IMG/VR virus record: IMGVR_UViG_3300033388_005071
Span: 1 to 49,015 of that record
Reading direction: 5' to 3' (one strand)
Origin: a virus
DNA: 49,015 bases
Position numbers and translations under genes: made by a program. The notes below the pieces were generated by a model. That model searched no databases, was not told where the DNA came from, and worked only from the letters and a program-made list of their open reading frames with translations. Of this stretch, positions 39,959 through 46,576 are shown piece after piece (position 1 is the first letter of the stretch; each line of letters starts with the position of its first letter).

Positions 39959-41305
39959 TTATTTTTCATTTTTTGCTTTCCCATAACGCTTAATTTTGTG
40001 TGTTATTTCATAGAACTCCTTCTTATTTATATATCTTTGTATCTCATGTACTCTAAGGGTTCTCTTATCAAACCTTAGAAATATATCATTCATATACGGT
40101 AGTCTCCTGGCTCCAAGGGTCTGGAGACACACTATACCCTCCACTATAAATCTCTCATCGGGAGTAAGAAAGCTATTAAGTTCAGGTCTGTACGCTCCCA
40201 GTACAAAATCAGCATCTTCCTCTATAGTACCACTACCACGCCCAGACCTGAGAGAGAGTGGGACATCACCATTCCTCCCTGTCTCTCTCCCAACCTGAGC
40301 CAACACAAGAAGCGAGACCCCCAATTCCTTTGCCATGTCCTTAAGGAACTTAGTTGCCTCTCTGAGGAACTCATATTCTCCGGCTATATGGGTACGGATT
40401 CTAGTAAGAAAGTCTATAATAACTAACCTTATATTACTCTTGGATTGTAGTTGTATTATCTCACTATAGATGTCCCTCAAGGACAAAGCAGCTTTTGTTA
40501 TGTAGAAGATGTTTTTATGTCTATCAATTATCTCCTTATTTTCCTCCTCTGTTATGCTCTCGACATGTTTTCCGCTTTCTATCCTCAATAGCCTCTCCCC
40601 TAGTTGAGGTGAATTCATTTCTAACGAAAAGAAAATAGCCCCATCGCTAGGGTAGTGGGAAGAGAAATGCCTGAGAACATTTTGAGTCATTATAGATTTT
40701 ATTACCTTGGCACGTGCTAATAGATAGCATATCTCACCAGGAGCTATACCATTAGAGGCGTCATCCAGGGAGGGTATCCCTAGCTTTACACCGCCTCCGC
40801 TATGTCTGTAGTCATTGAAATCATTAACCAGGGTATCCGCAGTAAGGGCATGTCCACCTATACCTCCACCAACACTACGCTCCTTTATCTTGTTGGCTAT
40901 ATCGAGTATCCCCTGAGAATCCTTTTTCTGTATAGCTGATTGCATTCCGAGGGAAAGAACATCTAAATCTCTCACTCTCTTGTACTCCGATAGTGTATCA
41001 ATTAGCCCCTGGAAAGATTCCTTCTTTACCTTTGGCACCCCATCTAATAATGATGTTACATATAGTGGGTCAACTAACTCTTTTGTCCCCAACTTGTCAG
41101 TCAGGATAACTAAATCAATTTCCTTTCCGTCTTTAAATAGTTCTTCCATTGCAGTGAGGATTACCCTGGACGTCTCCCAATAAAAATCTCCCTTTTCTAC
41201 AAATGGGATAAAAGAGTTATCCATAATGCACATGCCAAGGACGGTCTTCTCTATTGATGTACTATAGAAAATCCCCTCGCCCTTGTCTTCCAACTTTTCT
41301 ATCAT
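39959..41305 (-). CDS. Replicative DnaB-like helicase, 448 aa
   Basis: Hexameric DNA helicase of the RecA fold. N-terminal DnaB domain about residues 15-115; RecA-like domain from about 165 with ARAKVIKS (197-204) as Walker A, FFSLEM motif (225-230), Walker B LVIIDF, arginine-finger and sensor region VLAQVGRETG, and ADFVLGAYRPE. Walker A has Ile instead of the last Gly (normally GKT/S). A host or other partner must supply primase. Overlaps the next gene start. Confidence 0.88.
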   Translation of the reverse strand: MIEKLEDKGEGIFYSTSIEKTVLGMCIMDNSFIPFVEKGDFYWETSRVILTAMEELFKDGKEIDLVILTDKLGTKELVDPLYVTSLLDGVPKVKKESFQGLIDTLSEYKRVRDLDVLSLGMQSAIQKKDSQGILDIANKIKERSVGGGIGGHALTADTLVNDFNDYRHSGGGVKLGIPSLDDASNGIAPGEICYLLARAKVIKSIMTQNVLRHFSSHYPSDGAIFFSLEMNSPQLGERLLRIESGKHVESITEEENKEIIDRHKNIFYITKAALSLRDIYSEIIQLQSKSNIRLVIIDFLTRIRTHIAGEYEFLREATKFLKDMAKELGVSLLVLAQVGRETGRNGDVPLSLRSGRGSGTIEEDADFVLGAYRPELNSFLTPDERFIVEGIVCLQTLGARRLPYMNDIFLRFDKRTLRVHEIQRYINKKEFYEITHKIKRYGKAKNEK

Positions 41306-42060
41306 TTCGTGAACCTATCAAAAACTATTCTCCAAAAATACTTCATAATGTTATTCTTATTCTCGTGCCAAAATTCCAACGGGTTGGAATGAAACTCGCC
41401 ATGACATTTCAAGCACAAAGGTATGGCATGGTTCTTAACACTCTCCCCACCAGCCCCTCTTGTCCTAGGAAAGTGGTGAGGGTCAGACTTCTTAGCATTA
41501 CACACACAACACCTCTGCTTTCTTACCCACTCCAGGTACTCATCAGGAACAATGGGAGGCGGGGTGGTTTCCCACACCTCAGACCTCCCTGGTATTTCTA
41601 AGGGTTCCTTTCCTTGTTTAAGTCTGACTTCATCCCTCAGGTCTTTCCTGCTGAGGTGTTTTGCCTTATGTAACCAGTCTGTTACGTCTTCTGGGTTGCT
41701 ATTGACTACCGAATGGATAACATTTAGCTCACCTATACCTATGTCGCTGATTATCTCTGGTTTTATCCCCAACTGCATAATATATAACTCATAAATTCCC
41801 ATGTATAAATATACTGTTGCTCTGCTATACCTAAGTTCCGGCATACCATAGAATTCAGCAAAGGTATCGCAATCAAAAAACCCATACAGCTCTTCGTCTT
41901 TTATCTTTTTAAATAGCTCACCAGTTCTTAGCATATTAAATGCAATATCCTTCTTCCTATGGACGAGCTCCTGGAAAATACCAAAGGCTATGTTTCCTTT
42001 CCGTTCCTCATCCGTAGCCTCTCGAGTTTCTAAAGCGGTCATTTTTAATACTTTACTCAC
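41302..42060 (-). CDS. HNH-type protein with helical N-terminal domain, 252 aa
   Basis: Residues about 1-160 are helical, unknown. Residues about 180-235 carry a zinc HNH-like module: CCVC, DPHHFPRTRGAGGES, then NHAIPLCLKCHGEFH, as in the Ref/DUF968 type of phage nucleases. GTG start, overlap with the next gene. Contains one copy of the TTCCAAC palindrome (41374-41389). Probable recombination or DNA-ending nuclease. Confidence 0.75.
   Translation of the reverse strand: MSKVLKMTALETREATDEERKGNIAFGIFQELVHRKKDIAFNMLRTGELFKKIKDEELYGFFDCDTFAEFYGMPELRYSRATVYLYMGIYELYIMQLGIKPEIISDIGIGELNVIHSVVNSNPEDVTDWLHKAKHLSRKDLRDEVRLKQGKEPLEIPGRSEVWETTPPPIVPDEYLEWVRKQRCCVCNAKKSDPHHFPRTRGAGGESVKNHAIPLCLKCHGEFHSNPLEFWHENKNNIMKYFWRIVFDRFTK
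41374..41389. repeat. TTCCAAC/GTTGGAA palindrome, copy 2
   Basis: TTCCAAC-GG-GTTGGAA inside the HNH-type gene. Being coding here, it may be chance, but the arms match the copies in control regions exactly. Confidence 0.55.
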
Positions 42061-42263
42061 AACTTCACCCCATATGTAAACTCTAATGCTTTAATTAAAT
42101 CTTTATCATTAGCCCAATATAAACTATGGGGAAAAGCGTTGCCTATAAGTTGACCAAACGTAAGGTCTGGATTTAGATTCCAAAGTTTTCTTATCTTTTC
42201 TAAGAACTCTTCCTCTGTTATCTTTTTTTCAGCGTGTGTTATCACTTTTCTATGCTTTTTCAT
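42057..42263 (-). CDS. Hypothetical protein, 68 aa
   Basis: Starts MKKHRKVITHAEKKITEEE; AGGAGG at 6 nt decides this start over an ATG five codons upstream. Contains NLNPDLTFGQLIGNAF and KDLIKALE, similar to small phage proteins of unknown function found near replication genes. Overlaps the upstream and downstream genes by a few bases. Confidence 0.65.
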   Translation of the reverse strand: MKKHRKVITHAEKKITEEEFLEKIRKLWNLNPDLTFGQLIGNAFPHSLYWANDKDLIKALEFTYGVKL

Positions 42264-42594
42264 TCCCTTCCTCCTCACTTTCCTTTAATATTGCCTCTAT
42301 TATTTCTTGCCTATCCTTCTCTGGATATATATTGTTACCCTCAACGGCATCTAACAGTATCTGTCTCTTCTCTTCCTCTGTTCCAACATATGACCTTACG
42401 GTGGAGCGATAGGCTTCCTTCATAGTGACCCCCTTGTTATTCATTAGCCATTCAACTTCACGGGCAAGCCATAAGGGGCAGACCAGGTTACAACCAAAGG
42501 CTTTCTTGCAACCAAAGTCTCTGTCCATTCTCTTGCAGAATTTATCCATCTCCCTTGGCTTGAGTAGGATATCTGATTTTCTTTTGTAACTCAT
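42250..42594 (-). CDS. Cysteine-containing hypothetical protein, 114 aa
   Basis: Four cysteines in the middle (FCKRMDRDFGCKKAFGCNLVC) could bind a metal; the C-terminus is acidic and helical (EEEKRQILLDAVEGN). Not recognised. Weak ribosome site; overlaps the upstream stop. Confidence 0.65.
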   Translation of the reverse strand: MSYKRKSDILLKPREMDKFCKRMDRDFGCKKAFGCNLVCPLWLAREVEWLMNNKGVTMKEAYRSTVRSYVGTEEEKRQILLDAVEGNNIYPEKDRQEIIEAILKESEEEGNEKA

Positions 42595-42785
42595 TTCATT
42601 ATTTGCGCTTCTGGTTCTGGTGTATTTTCCTTTAACCCTTCTATTTCCTCTTCTGCGTTTGCTAACATTTCTTCTAGATTACTTATTCTTTCTCGCAAAG
42701 TATCAAAACAATCGAAACAGAAAACTGTACTTCCTTCCGTTATTGTAGCGCCACAGTTGTCACAATTAATATCTAAATCAATCAT
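42591..42785 (-). CDS. Zinc-ribbon/coiled-coil protein, 64 aa (paralogue set)
   Basis: CDNCG and CFDC pairs, then a coil (RERISNLEEMLANAEEEIEGLK). Paralogue of the adjacent gene and of 38854-39060. AAGGAG site; ATGA overlap with the upstream stop. Function unknown. Confidence 0.7.
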   Translation of the reverse strand: MIDLDINCDNCGATITEGSTVFCFDCFDTLRERISNLEEMLANAEEEIEGLKENTPEPEAQIMK

Positions 42786-42991
42786 TTCTTCTCCTTTAAT
42801 ATTTCTATTTCCTCTAGCAAATCTCCCACCTGAATATCTAGGTTGTCAATCTCACCCTCTAACCTAGAAACATTTTTTTTTAACTCCTCTGCATTTTTGA
42901 GTGCTTCATTATAACATACTCTACAATAAATATCTTCCACGCCCTCTATAGTTCTATCACATTTATCACAAAAACTTTCTATTTCAATCAT
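42782..42991 (-). CDS. Zinc-ribbon/coiled-coil protein, 69 aa (paralogue set)
   Basis: CDKCD and CRVC pairs, then an acidic coil (NVSRLEGEIDNLDIQVGDLLEEIEI). Tandem paralogue of the next gene; third member at 38854-39060. Overlaps neighbours by ATGA. Function unknown. Confidence 0.7.
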   Translation of the reverse strand: MIEIESFCDKCDRTIEGVEDIYCRVCYNEALKNAEELKKNVSRLEGEIDNLDIQVGDLLEEIEILKEKK

Positions 42992-43815
42992 TTTATCTCC
43001 TTAAATTGAGGGCAGAGATAATTTACCGGACAATAGTCCCTACACCTCAAGTGAACCTTATAATTCTGGCTCCTTGGGTTCTCATTATACCATGTATCTT
43101 CCGGCACTCTGCAAGGTGTTATTTTTGATGGGTCTTTCTGGTTTTCTCCATGCTCAATAACTAGTCCCTCTGCCATATTCTTGACACTTTCTATGTTCAT
43201 AATTGGCACATCGATAGTCTCAACTGGATTTACCCCATCTCTATGTTGGGTAGCAGTAGACCAATCCTTTATGATGGCTTCTATCTTAAGGCTCGTGGCT
43301 TCTGGGAATTTATATGCCCTATACATATTCAACTGGTCTTTGTATGTTGAGTCGCTGAAGTCCCCTGCCTTTAATTTCTTTACAGGGTAGACCTTCATTG
43401 TTTTGTAATCCCATAGGGTTTTTGTAATTGCATCATAGTAGTCAAGTTTACCAGTAAGGGTGTACTCACCTATCTTAACAGAGAATCCCTCCTCTATCCT
43501 ATTCATTTCACCTAAGCCCATCTTATCTAACACCCACTTAGCATTCTCCGGTATTTTATGCCACGCTGTCCCCATTGTCATCCAGATAAGGCTATCGAAT
43601 GTAGCATAATAGTCATTGTTTCTCTTAAGGTACACCACCTGGGGTGGATTCAGTATTTCTGTGACAGAGTACACCTTATCCACCACTGGTCTGGTACTAT
43701 TGAGCGCAATTAACAACGGTAATGGGTGGCACTTTTCTGAACAGTGATTTATACAGTAGCTAAAATCAACATGCTCTCCGTTATGCGGACAAATTAATCC
43801 CTTCAGCCCAGCCAT
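42988..43815 (-). CDS. Cas4/RecB-type PD-(D/E)XK nuclease, 275 aa
   Basis: Core nuclease motifs: His86 in MGTAWH, Asp125 in GKLDYYDA, Asp136 and Lys138 in LWDYKT, and Gln161-x3-Tyr165 in DQLNMY. Cysteines at the N-terminus (Cys9, Cys21, Cys25, Cys29) and the C-terminus (Cys258, Cys262, Cys268) suggest an iron-sulphur cluster, as in Cas4 and AddB. Likely DNA end processing in replication or recombination. No CRISPR array is present. Confidence 0.8.
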   Translation of the reverse strand: MAGLKGLICPHNGEHVDFSYCINHCSEKCHPLPLLIALNSTRPVVDKVYSVTEILNPPQVVYLKRNNDYYATFDSLIWMTMGTAWHKIPENAKWVLDKMGLGEMNRIEEGFSVKIGEYTLTGKLDYYDAITKTLWDYKTMKVYPVKKLKAGDFSDSTYKDQLNMYRAYKFPEATSLKIEAIIKDWSTATQHRDGVNPVETIDVPIMNIESVKNMAEGLVIEHGENQKDPSKITPCRVPEDTWYNENPRSQNYKVHLRCRDYCPVNYLCPQFKEIK

Positions 43816-43816
43816 T

Positions 43817-44365
43817 TCATACTCCTCTTTCTATGTACGCAGAAAAATCATTAGCTATGTCTTTTACAATATCAATCTGGTCTTGAATACCCTGACTATC
43901 ACCTAAGTGACCGAACACATACCAACTACAAGCAGTCTTTAATGCAGACATCCTCTGTTTCTGTCCTGTATTCCCCCATGAGTCAGGAAAATCCTTTTTC
44001 GTATTCCTTCCTCCAGCCCGAGGAGACCCCTCTATAGCTTTTTTGGGTGGACGTGGTAACTCAGATAAAGTCACTTCTGGGTCACTTCCGGTTAAAGTTG
44101 GTTCCTCACCTTCTGGAAATGGCTCATTTACGTCTATAATCTTTTCTGACGACTCTATGTTCATATAGCCGTTATTCTCTTCTGCGGTGAAAAGAAATGT
44201 TTCTCCGACATTAAGATTTTCCACCTTAGAGGCTCCCCACCCGTATAACGTATATGGGTCTTTTCCCTCTCCACCTTTAGGAGTGACTAATATCTTATAA
44301 TAAGACTTTCCACCCCTAGAGATTGCTTCTGTAATACCTAAGATTTTTGCTTCAAATTTTAACAT
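43817..44365 (-). CDS. OB-fold-like single-strand DNA-binding candidate, 182 aa
   Basis: N-terminal 95 residues have an OB-like strand pattern (FEAKILGITEAISRGGKSYYKILV, LYGWGASKVENLNVGETFLFTAEE); a Pro/Gly-rich linker and a C-terminal helical part follow. Start here has GGAGGTG at 8 nt; an ATG 15 codons upstream (44410), with AAGGA before it, is also possible and keeps genes tightly packed. Next to the nuclease gene. SSB function is an inference. Confidence 0.6.
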   Translation of the reverse strand: MLKFEAKILGITEAISRGGKSYYKILVTPKGGEGKDPYTLYGWGASKVENLNVGETFLFTAEENNGYMNIESSEKIIDVNEPFPEGEEPTLTGSDPEVTLSELPRPPKKAIEGSPRAGGRNTKKDFPDSWGNTGQKQRMSALKTACSWYVFGHLGDSQGIQDQIDIVKDIANDFSAYIERGV

Positions 44366-44412
44366 ACCAAACACCTCCGATGTTTTATAGATTGCTTCTC
44401 CAAGCTCCATAA

Positions 44413-44550
44413 CTATTCCTTAAATGAGCGAATAGCCTCTTTTATTCCTATAATTATAAGCCACAATAGAGCCCCGCACATCCCTATCGCAACAATGGTT
44501 AAAGCGAGGGTTGCGAAAAATAAAGCAATACTTGATAAGAAATCTATCAT
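44413..44550 (-). CDS. Small membrane protein, 45 aa
   Basis: Hydrophobic from about residue 4 to 36 (ALFFATLALTIVAIGMCGALLWLIIIG), ending in a basic tail. Start overlaps the HNH gene stop as ATGA; TTTAGGAGAG before it. One or two membrane helices; function unknown. Confidence 0.6.
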   Translation of the reverse strand: MIDFLSSIALFFATLALTIVAIGMCGALLWLIIIGIKEAIRSFKE

Positions 44551-44846
44551 TTCTCTCTCCTAAACCGTTTCTGGACTCCATCTTCTGAGCCCTTATTGGG
44601 TTTATTTTTTACACCCTTAACCTGTTCGGCATGGGTCTTCCCCTTCTTAGTGAGGGAATTGTGAGCCTCCCTGGTCATTAACCTCAGATTACCTATAGAG
44701 TTATCTGTGGGGTTATCGTTCTTGTGAGCTATTACATACCCATCTGGAATTTTCTTACCCCAATGTTCCTCCCAAGCCTTCCGAGCCTGGTAGGCATCTG
44801 TACTTTTACTTCCGCCCTCTCTGGGGCGACCAACTTTTTTACTCAT
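44547..44846 (-). CDS. HNH endonuclease, 99 aa
   Basis: HNH_3-type core: WEEHWGKKIPDGYVIAHKNDNPTDNSIGNLRLMTREAH, with the His-Asn pattern of the family, about residues 25-62. Basic C-terminus. May be a free-standing homing-type nuclease. AAGGAGG site; follows a 150-nt structured leader from the promoter at 45003. Confidence 0.85.
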   Translation of the reverse strand: MSKKVGRPREGGSKSTDAYQARKAWEEHWGKKIPDGYVIAHKNDNPTDNSIGNLRLMTREAHNSLTKKGKTHAEQVKGVKNKPNKGSEDGVQKRFRREK

Positions 44847-44874
44847 CTAAGCCTCCTTATTCTTTATTGCTTAT

Positions 44875-44939
44875 GGCTAGGGTGGGCGGGTTTCGCCTCC
44901 TGATTAAAGAGGGTCACGCCCACCCGTTATATCCTAGCC
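44875..44939 (-). promoter_or_regulatory. Large GC-rich hairpin in leader of the HNH gene
   Basis: GGGTGGGCG (44880-44888) pairs with CGCCCACCC (44917-44925), with an outer GGCTAGG/CCTAGCC pairing and an inner CCTC/GAGG hairpin. It lies in the leader about 30 nt upstream of the HNH start, in an otherwise AT-rich region. It may control translation or be an unknown regulatory RNA. No terminator-like U run follows. Confidence 0.6.
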
Positions 44940-44969
44940 TTATGTTAAGACGCAAAGAGAAATCCACTC

Positions 44970-44993
44970 TCACGCCTCACACTCATTATTCAT
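44970..44993 (-). CDS. Possible leaderless leader peptide, 7 aa
   Basis: ATG 9 nt after the -10 box of the promoter at 45003-45031; reads MNNECEA and stops. Listed only because the same ATG spacing recurs at every promoter of the family. Confidence 0.25.
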   Translation of the reverse strand: MNNECEA

Positions 44994-45002
44994 TCTTTAC
45001 CC

Positions 45003-45031
45003 ATCATACCACACCTGCCTCTAAATGTCAA
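45003..45031 (-). promoter_or_regulatory. Sigma70-type promoter for leftward replication operon
   Basis: Minus strand TTGACA (45026-45031), 17-nt spacer ending GTGG, TATGAT (45003-45008), with TTTAAAATAATCC just upstream. Almost the same upstream sequence as the promoter at 45254-45282. It lies within about 9 bp of the end of the small gene 45040-45234. Confidence 0.88.
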
Positions 45032-45039
45032 GGATTATT

Positions 45040-45234
45040 TTAAAATAGTTTAACAAAATCGTTTTCTAGCATATCGGATTCCGTTACTTCTTTTTCTACT
45101 CCAGCCCTTGCTTCCTTGTCACTTAGGGATAAGTAAGTTAGGAAAGCATAGAGAGAGTCGTCACCATCGTGGATGAACATATACTCATCTCTTAGTTTCC
45201 AAAGGTCATCTAAAACGTCTTTAGTTACTTTCAT
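45040..45234 (-). CDS. Small acidic protein, 64 aa
   Basis: Starts MKVTKDVLDDLWKLRDEYMF; mostly helical, acidic. GGAGGTAACA before the ATG decides the start; an in-frame ATG at 45246 (MEVTMKV) sits 7 nt after the -10 box and could start a leaderless form. A longer frame begins inside the promoter itself. Function unknown; first product of the leftward replication side. Confidence 0.6.
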   Translation of the reverse strand: MKVTKDVLDDLWKLRDEYMFIHDGDDSLYAFLTYLSLSDKEARAGVEKEVTESDMLENDFVKLF

Positions 45235-45253
45235 TGTTACCTCCATGATAAGC

Positions 45254-45282
45254 ATCATACCATACATAGTTCTGCTTGTCAA
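45254..45282 (-). promoter_or_regulatory. Sigma70-type promoter for gene 45040-45234
   Basis: Minus strand TTGACA (45277-45282), 17-nt spacer ending ATGG, TATGAT (45254-45259). Upstream sequence TTTAAAATAATCC matches the promoter at 45003. Confidence 0.88.
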
Positions 45283-45486
45283 GGATTATTTTAAATAAAT
45301 CATTTTCCAACAACTTCCAACAAGTCTTTCCAACAGTGTTGGAATGTTTTCTCCTGGGGTGACCCCACACGCACATGCGCTACACACGCTAAAGGTTTAA
45401 AGTTCTTAGTATATTAAACCAAAGAAACTAAGAAAGAGACTTATATAATATATATATATTAATTATAAAGAACTTAAAGAAAAGAC
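45283..45486. other. Divergent control region / candidate replication origin
   Basis: About 200 bp between divergent promoters, no gene. It holds three TTCCAAC repeats (45305, 45315, 45328), the palindrome TTCCAACAGTGTTGGAA (45328-45344), GGGGT-G-ACCCC (45356-45366), an inverted repeat GGTTTAA/TTAAACC (45394-45400 with 45414-45420), and a very AT-rich run (about 45441-45470). Iteron-like repeats plus an AT-rich stretch next to a helicase operon suggest an origin; this is inference. Confidence 0.5.
45305..45344. repeat. TTCCAAC direct repeats and palindrome, copy 3
   Basis: TTCCAAC at 45305-45311, 45315-45321 and 45328-45334; the third pairs with GTTGGAA (45338-45344). Starts are 10 and 13 bp apart, about one helical turn. 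Likely a protein-binding array. Confidence 0.65.
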
Positions 45487-45515
45487 TTGACAGTAAGAGC
45501 TACTTGTGGTATAGT
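45487..45515 (+). promoter_or_regulatory. Sigma70-type promoter for rightward early operon
   Basis: TTGACA (45487-45492), 17-nt spacer ending TGTGG, TATAGT (45510-45515). The gene starts only 9 nt later. Confidence 0.88.
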
Positions 45516-45524
45516 GTATATACT

Positions 45525-46064
45525 ATGAAATACTTTATTGCTGATACTCACTTCAACCACGAGGGTCTTATGAAAGATACACGTTCTTTTAAGAACGTAT
45601 GGGAAATGAACACTTATATGATTGATATGTGGAACAAAACCGTTAAGAGAGGAGACCAGGTTTTTCACCTAGGGGACTTCGGATATAAAGTTAGGGGTGG
45701 CGGGACGCCCCTTGATAAAATCATTAAGTCTCTTAACGGGTGTATCACCCTCATTAGGGGCAACCATGATAAGTACGTGAAGAAGCATGAGCATCTCTTT
45801 CACTGTGTCAAAGACCTACATACTGTCAAGCTCCATAATGGGGTCAAGTGTATGCTATGTCACTACCCTATGCGTACCTGGAACGCCTCTCACTGGGGCT
45901 CATACCACCTACATGGACATGCTCATGGAGGGGTTATACCAGGTGGTAAGATGTGGGACGTAGGTGTTGATGTCAATGGCTTCAGACCTATTAGTGAGTT
46001 TGAGGTTATGGCTATTATGAGGGACTTACCAGATAACGAAAATTTAATTAAAAATAAAACTTGA
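45525..46064 (+). CDS. Metallophosphoesterase, leaderless, 179 aa
   Basis: Calcineurin-like phosphoesterase with MKYFIADTHFNH (Asp7, His9), HLGDFGY, IRGNHDKY, CHYPMRTW and HLHGHAHGG: all five metal motifs in order. Substrate (nucleotide or RNA) unknown. The start ATG is 9 nt after the -10 box, so the mRNA has at most a few nt of leader and no ribosome site; a start seven codons upstream would lie in the promoter. First gene of the rightward early operon. Confidence 0.88.
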   Translation: MKYFIADTHFNHEGLMKDTRSFKNVWEMNTYMIDMWNKTVKRGDQVFHLGDFGYKVRGGGTPLDKIIKSLNGCITLIRGNHDKYVKKHEHLFHCVKDLHTVKLHNGVKCMLCHYPMRTWNASHWGSYHLHGHAHGGVIPGGKMWDVGVDVNGFRPISEFEVMAIMRDLPDNENLIKNKT

Positions 46065-46089
46065 CAAAGAGAGCCGTTTGTGGTATGAT
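46061..46089 (+). promoter_or_regulatory. Sigma70-type promoter for gene 46116 onward
   Basis: TTGACA (46061-46066), 17-nt spacer ending TGTGG, TATGAT (46084-46089). The stop codon of the metallophosphoesterase gene (46062-46064) lies inside the -35 box. Confidence 0.85.
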
Positions 46090-46096
46090 AGGTAAA

Positions 46097-46123
46097 ATGA
46101 AACAAGGAGGCATCAATGGCTAA
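46097..46123 (+). CDS. Possible leaderless leader peptide, 8 aa
   Basis: ATG 7 nt after the -10 box; reads MKQGGING then TAA, overlapping the start of the gene at 46116. It contains that gene's AGGAGG site, so its translation could affect initiation of the gene. Confidence 0.3.
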   Translation: MKQGGING

Positions 46124-46547
46124 AATGAAAAACAAGGACATTGAGGAACATAATCTAGTGATGTTAGCAGAGGAGTATCCCTCGCTAGACGCTAAGATTG
46201 TGAAGGAGATATTAACGGACAAAAAATGGAAGGTTTCTTCCTATGTTATACTTGACTCTTTAATGAGGTCAATAGCTATGGAGATACCTCTACCGAAAGA
46301 GCTTGCTTCACTTTTCTTTACATTATCTGTTGGGGGCTACGTAGCCTATATCCTAATGGATTCAGCAGGGAAAGAAGGTGAAGCCCCTGTAAAGGAACTA
46401 CTCGAGTTTATGACTAAGAGATGGGAAGATATATTCAAGTTGGGTAAACGTATACAGGAAGATAATATGAAGGTTAAGAAATCCAACGTGTTGGACATAG
46501 TTGATGAGCTTGATAGCCCGAGTGGGAAGAAAGAAGTAACCCATTAA
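46116..46547 (+). CDS. Hypothetical protein, 143 aa
   Basis: Helical throughout, with a hydrophobic segment (ASLFFTLSVGGYVAYILM) in the middle and a charged C-terminus. AAGGAGG site before the ATG. Not recognised. A TTCCAAC-type palindrome lies near its 3' end and another just after it. Confidence 0.65.
   Translation: MAKMKNKDIEEHNLVMLAEEYPSLDAKIVKEILTDKKWKVSSYVILDSLMRSIAMEIPLPKELASLFFTLSVGGYVAYILMDSAGKEGEAPVKELLEFMTKRWEDIFKLGKRIQEDNMKVKKSNVLDIVDELDSPSGKKEVTH
46482..46495. repeat. TTCCAAC-type palindrome, copy 4
   Basis: TCCAAC-GT-GTTGGA, 6-bp arms, within the gene at 46116-46547. About 60 bp before copy 5. Confidence 0.5.
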
Positions 46548-46548
46548 A

Positions 46549-46565
46549 TTCCAACATTGTTGGAA
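46549..46565. repeat. TTCCAAC/GTTGGAA palindrome, copy 5, at ribosome site
   Basis: TTCCAAC-ATT-GTTGGAA followed directly by AGGAGG and the ATG at 46577. Can form an RNA hairpin beside the ribosome site or bind a protein. Confidence 0.65.
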
Positions 46566-46576
46566 AGGAGGTAATA

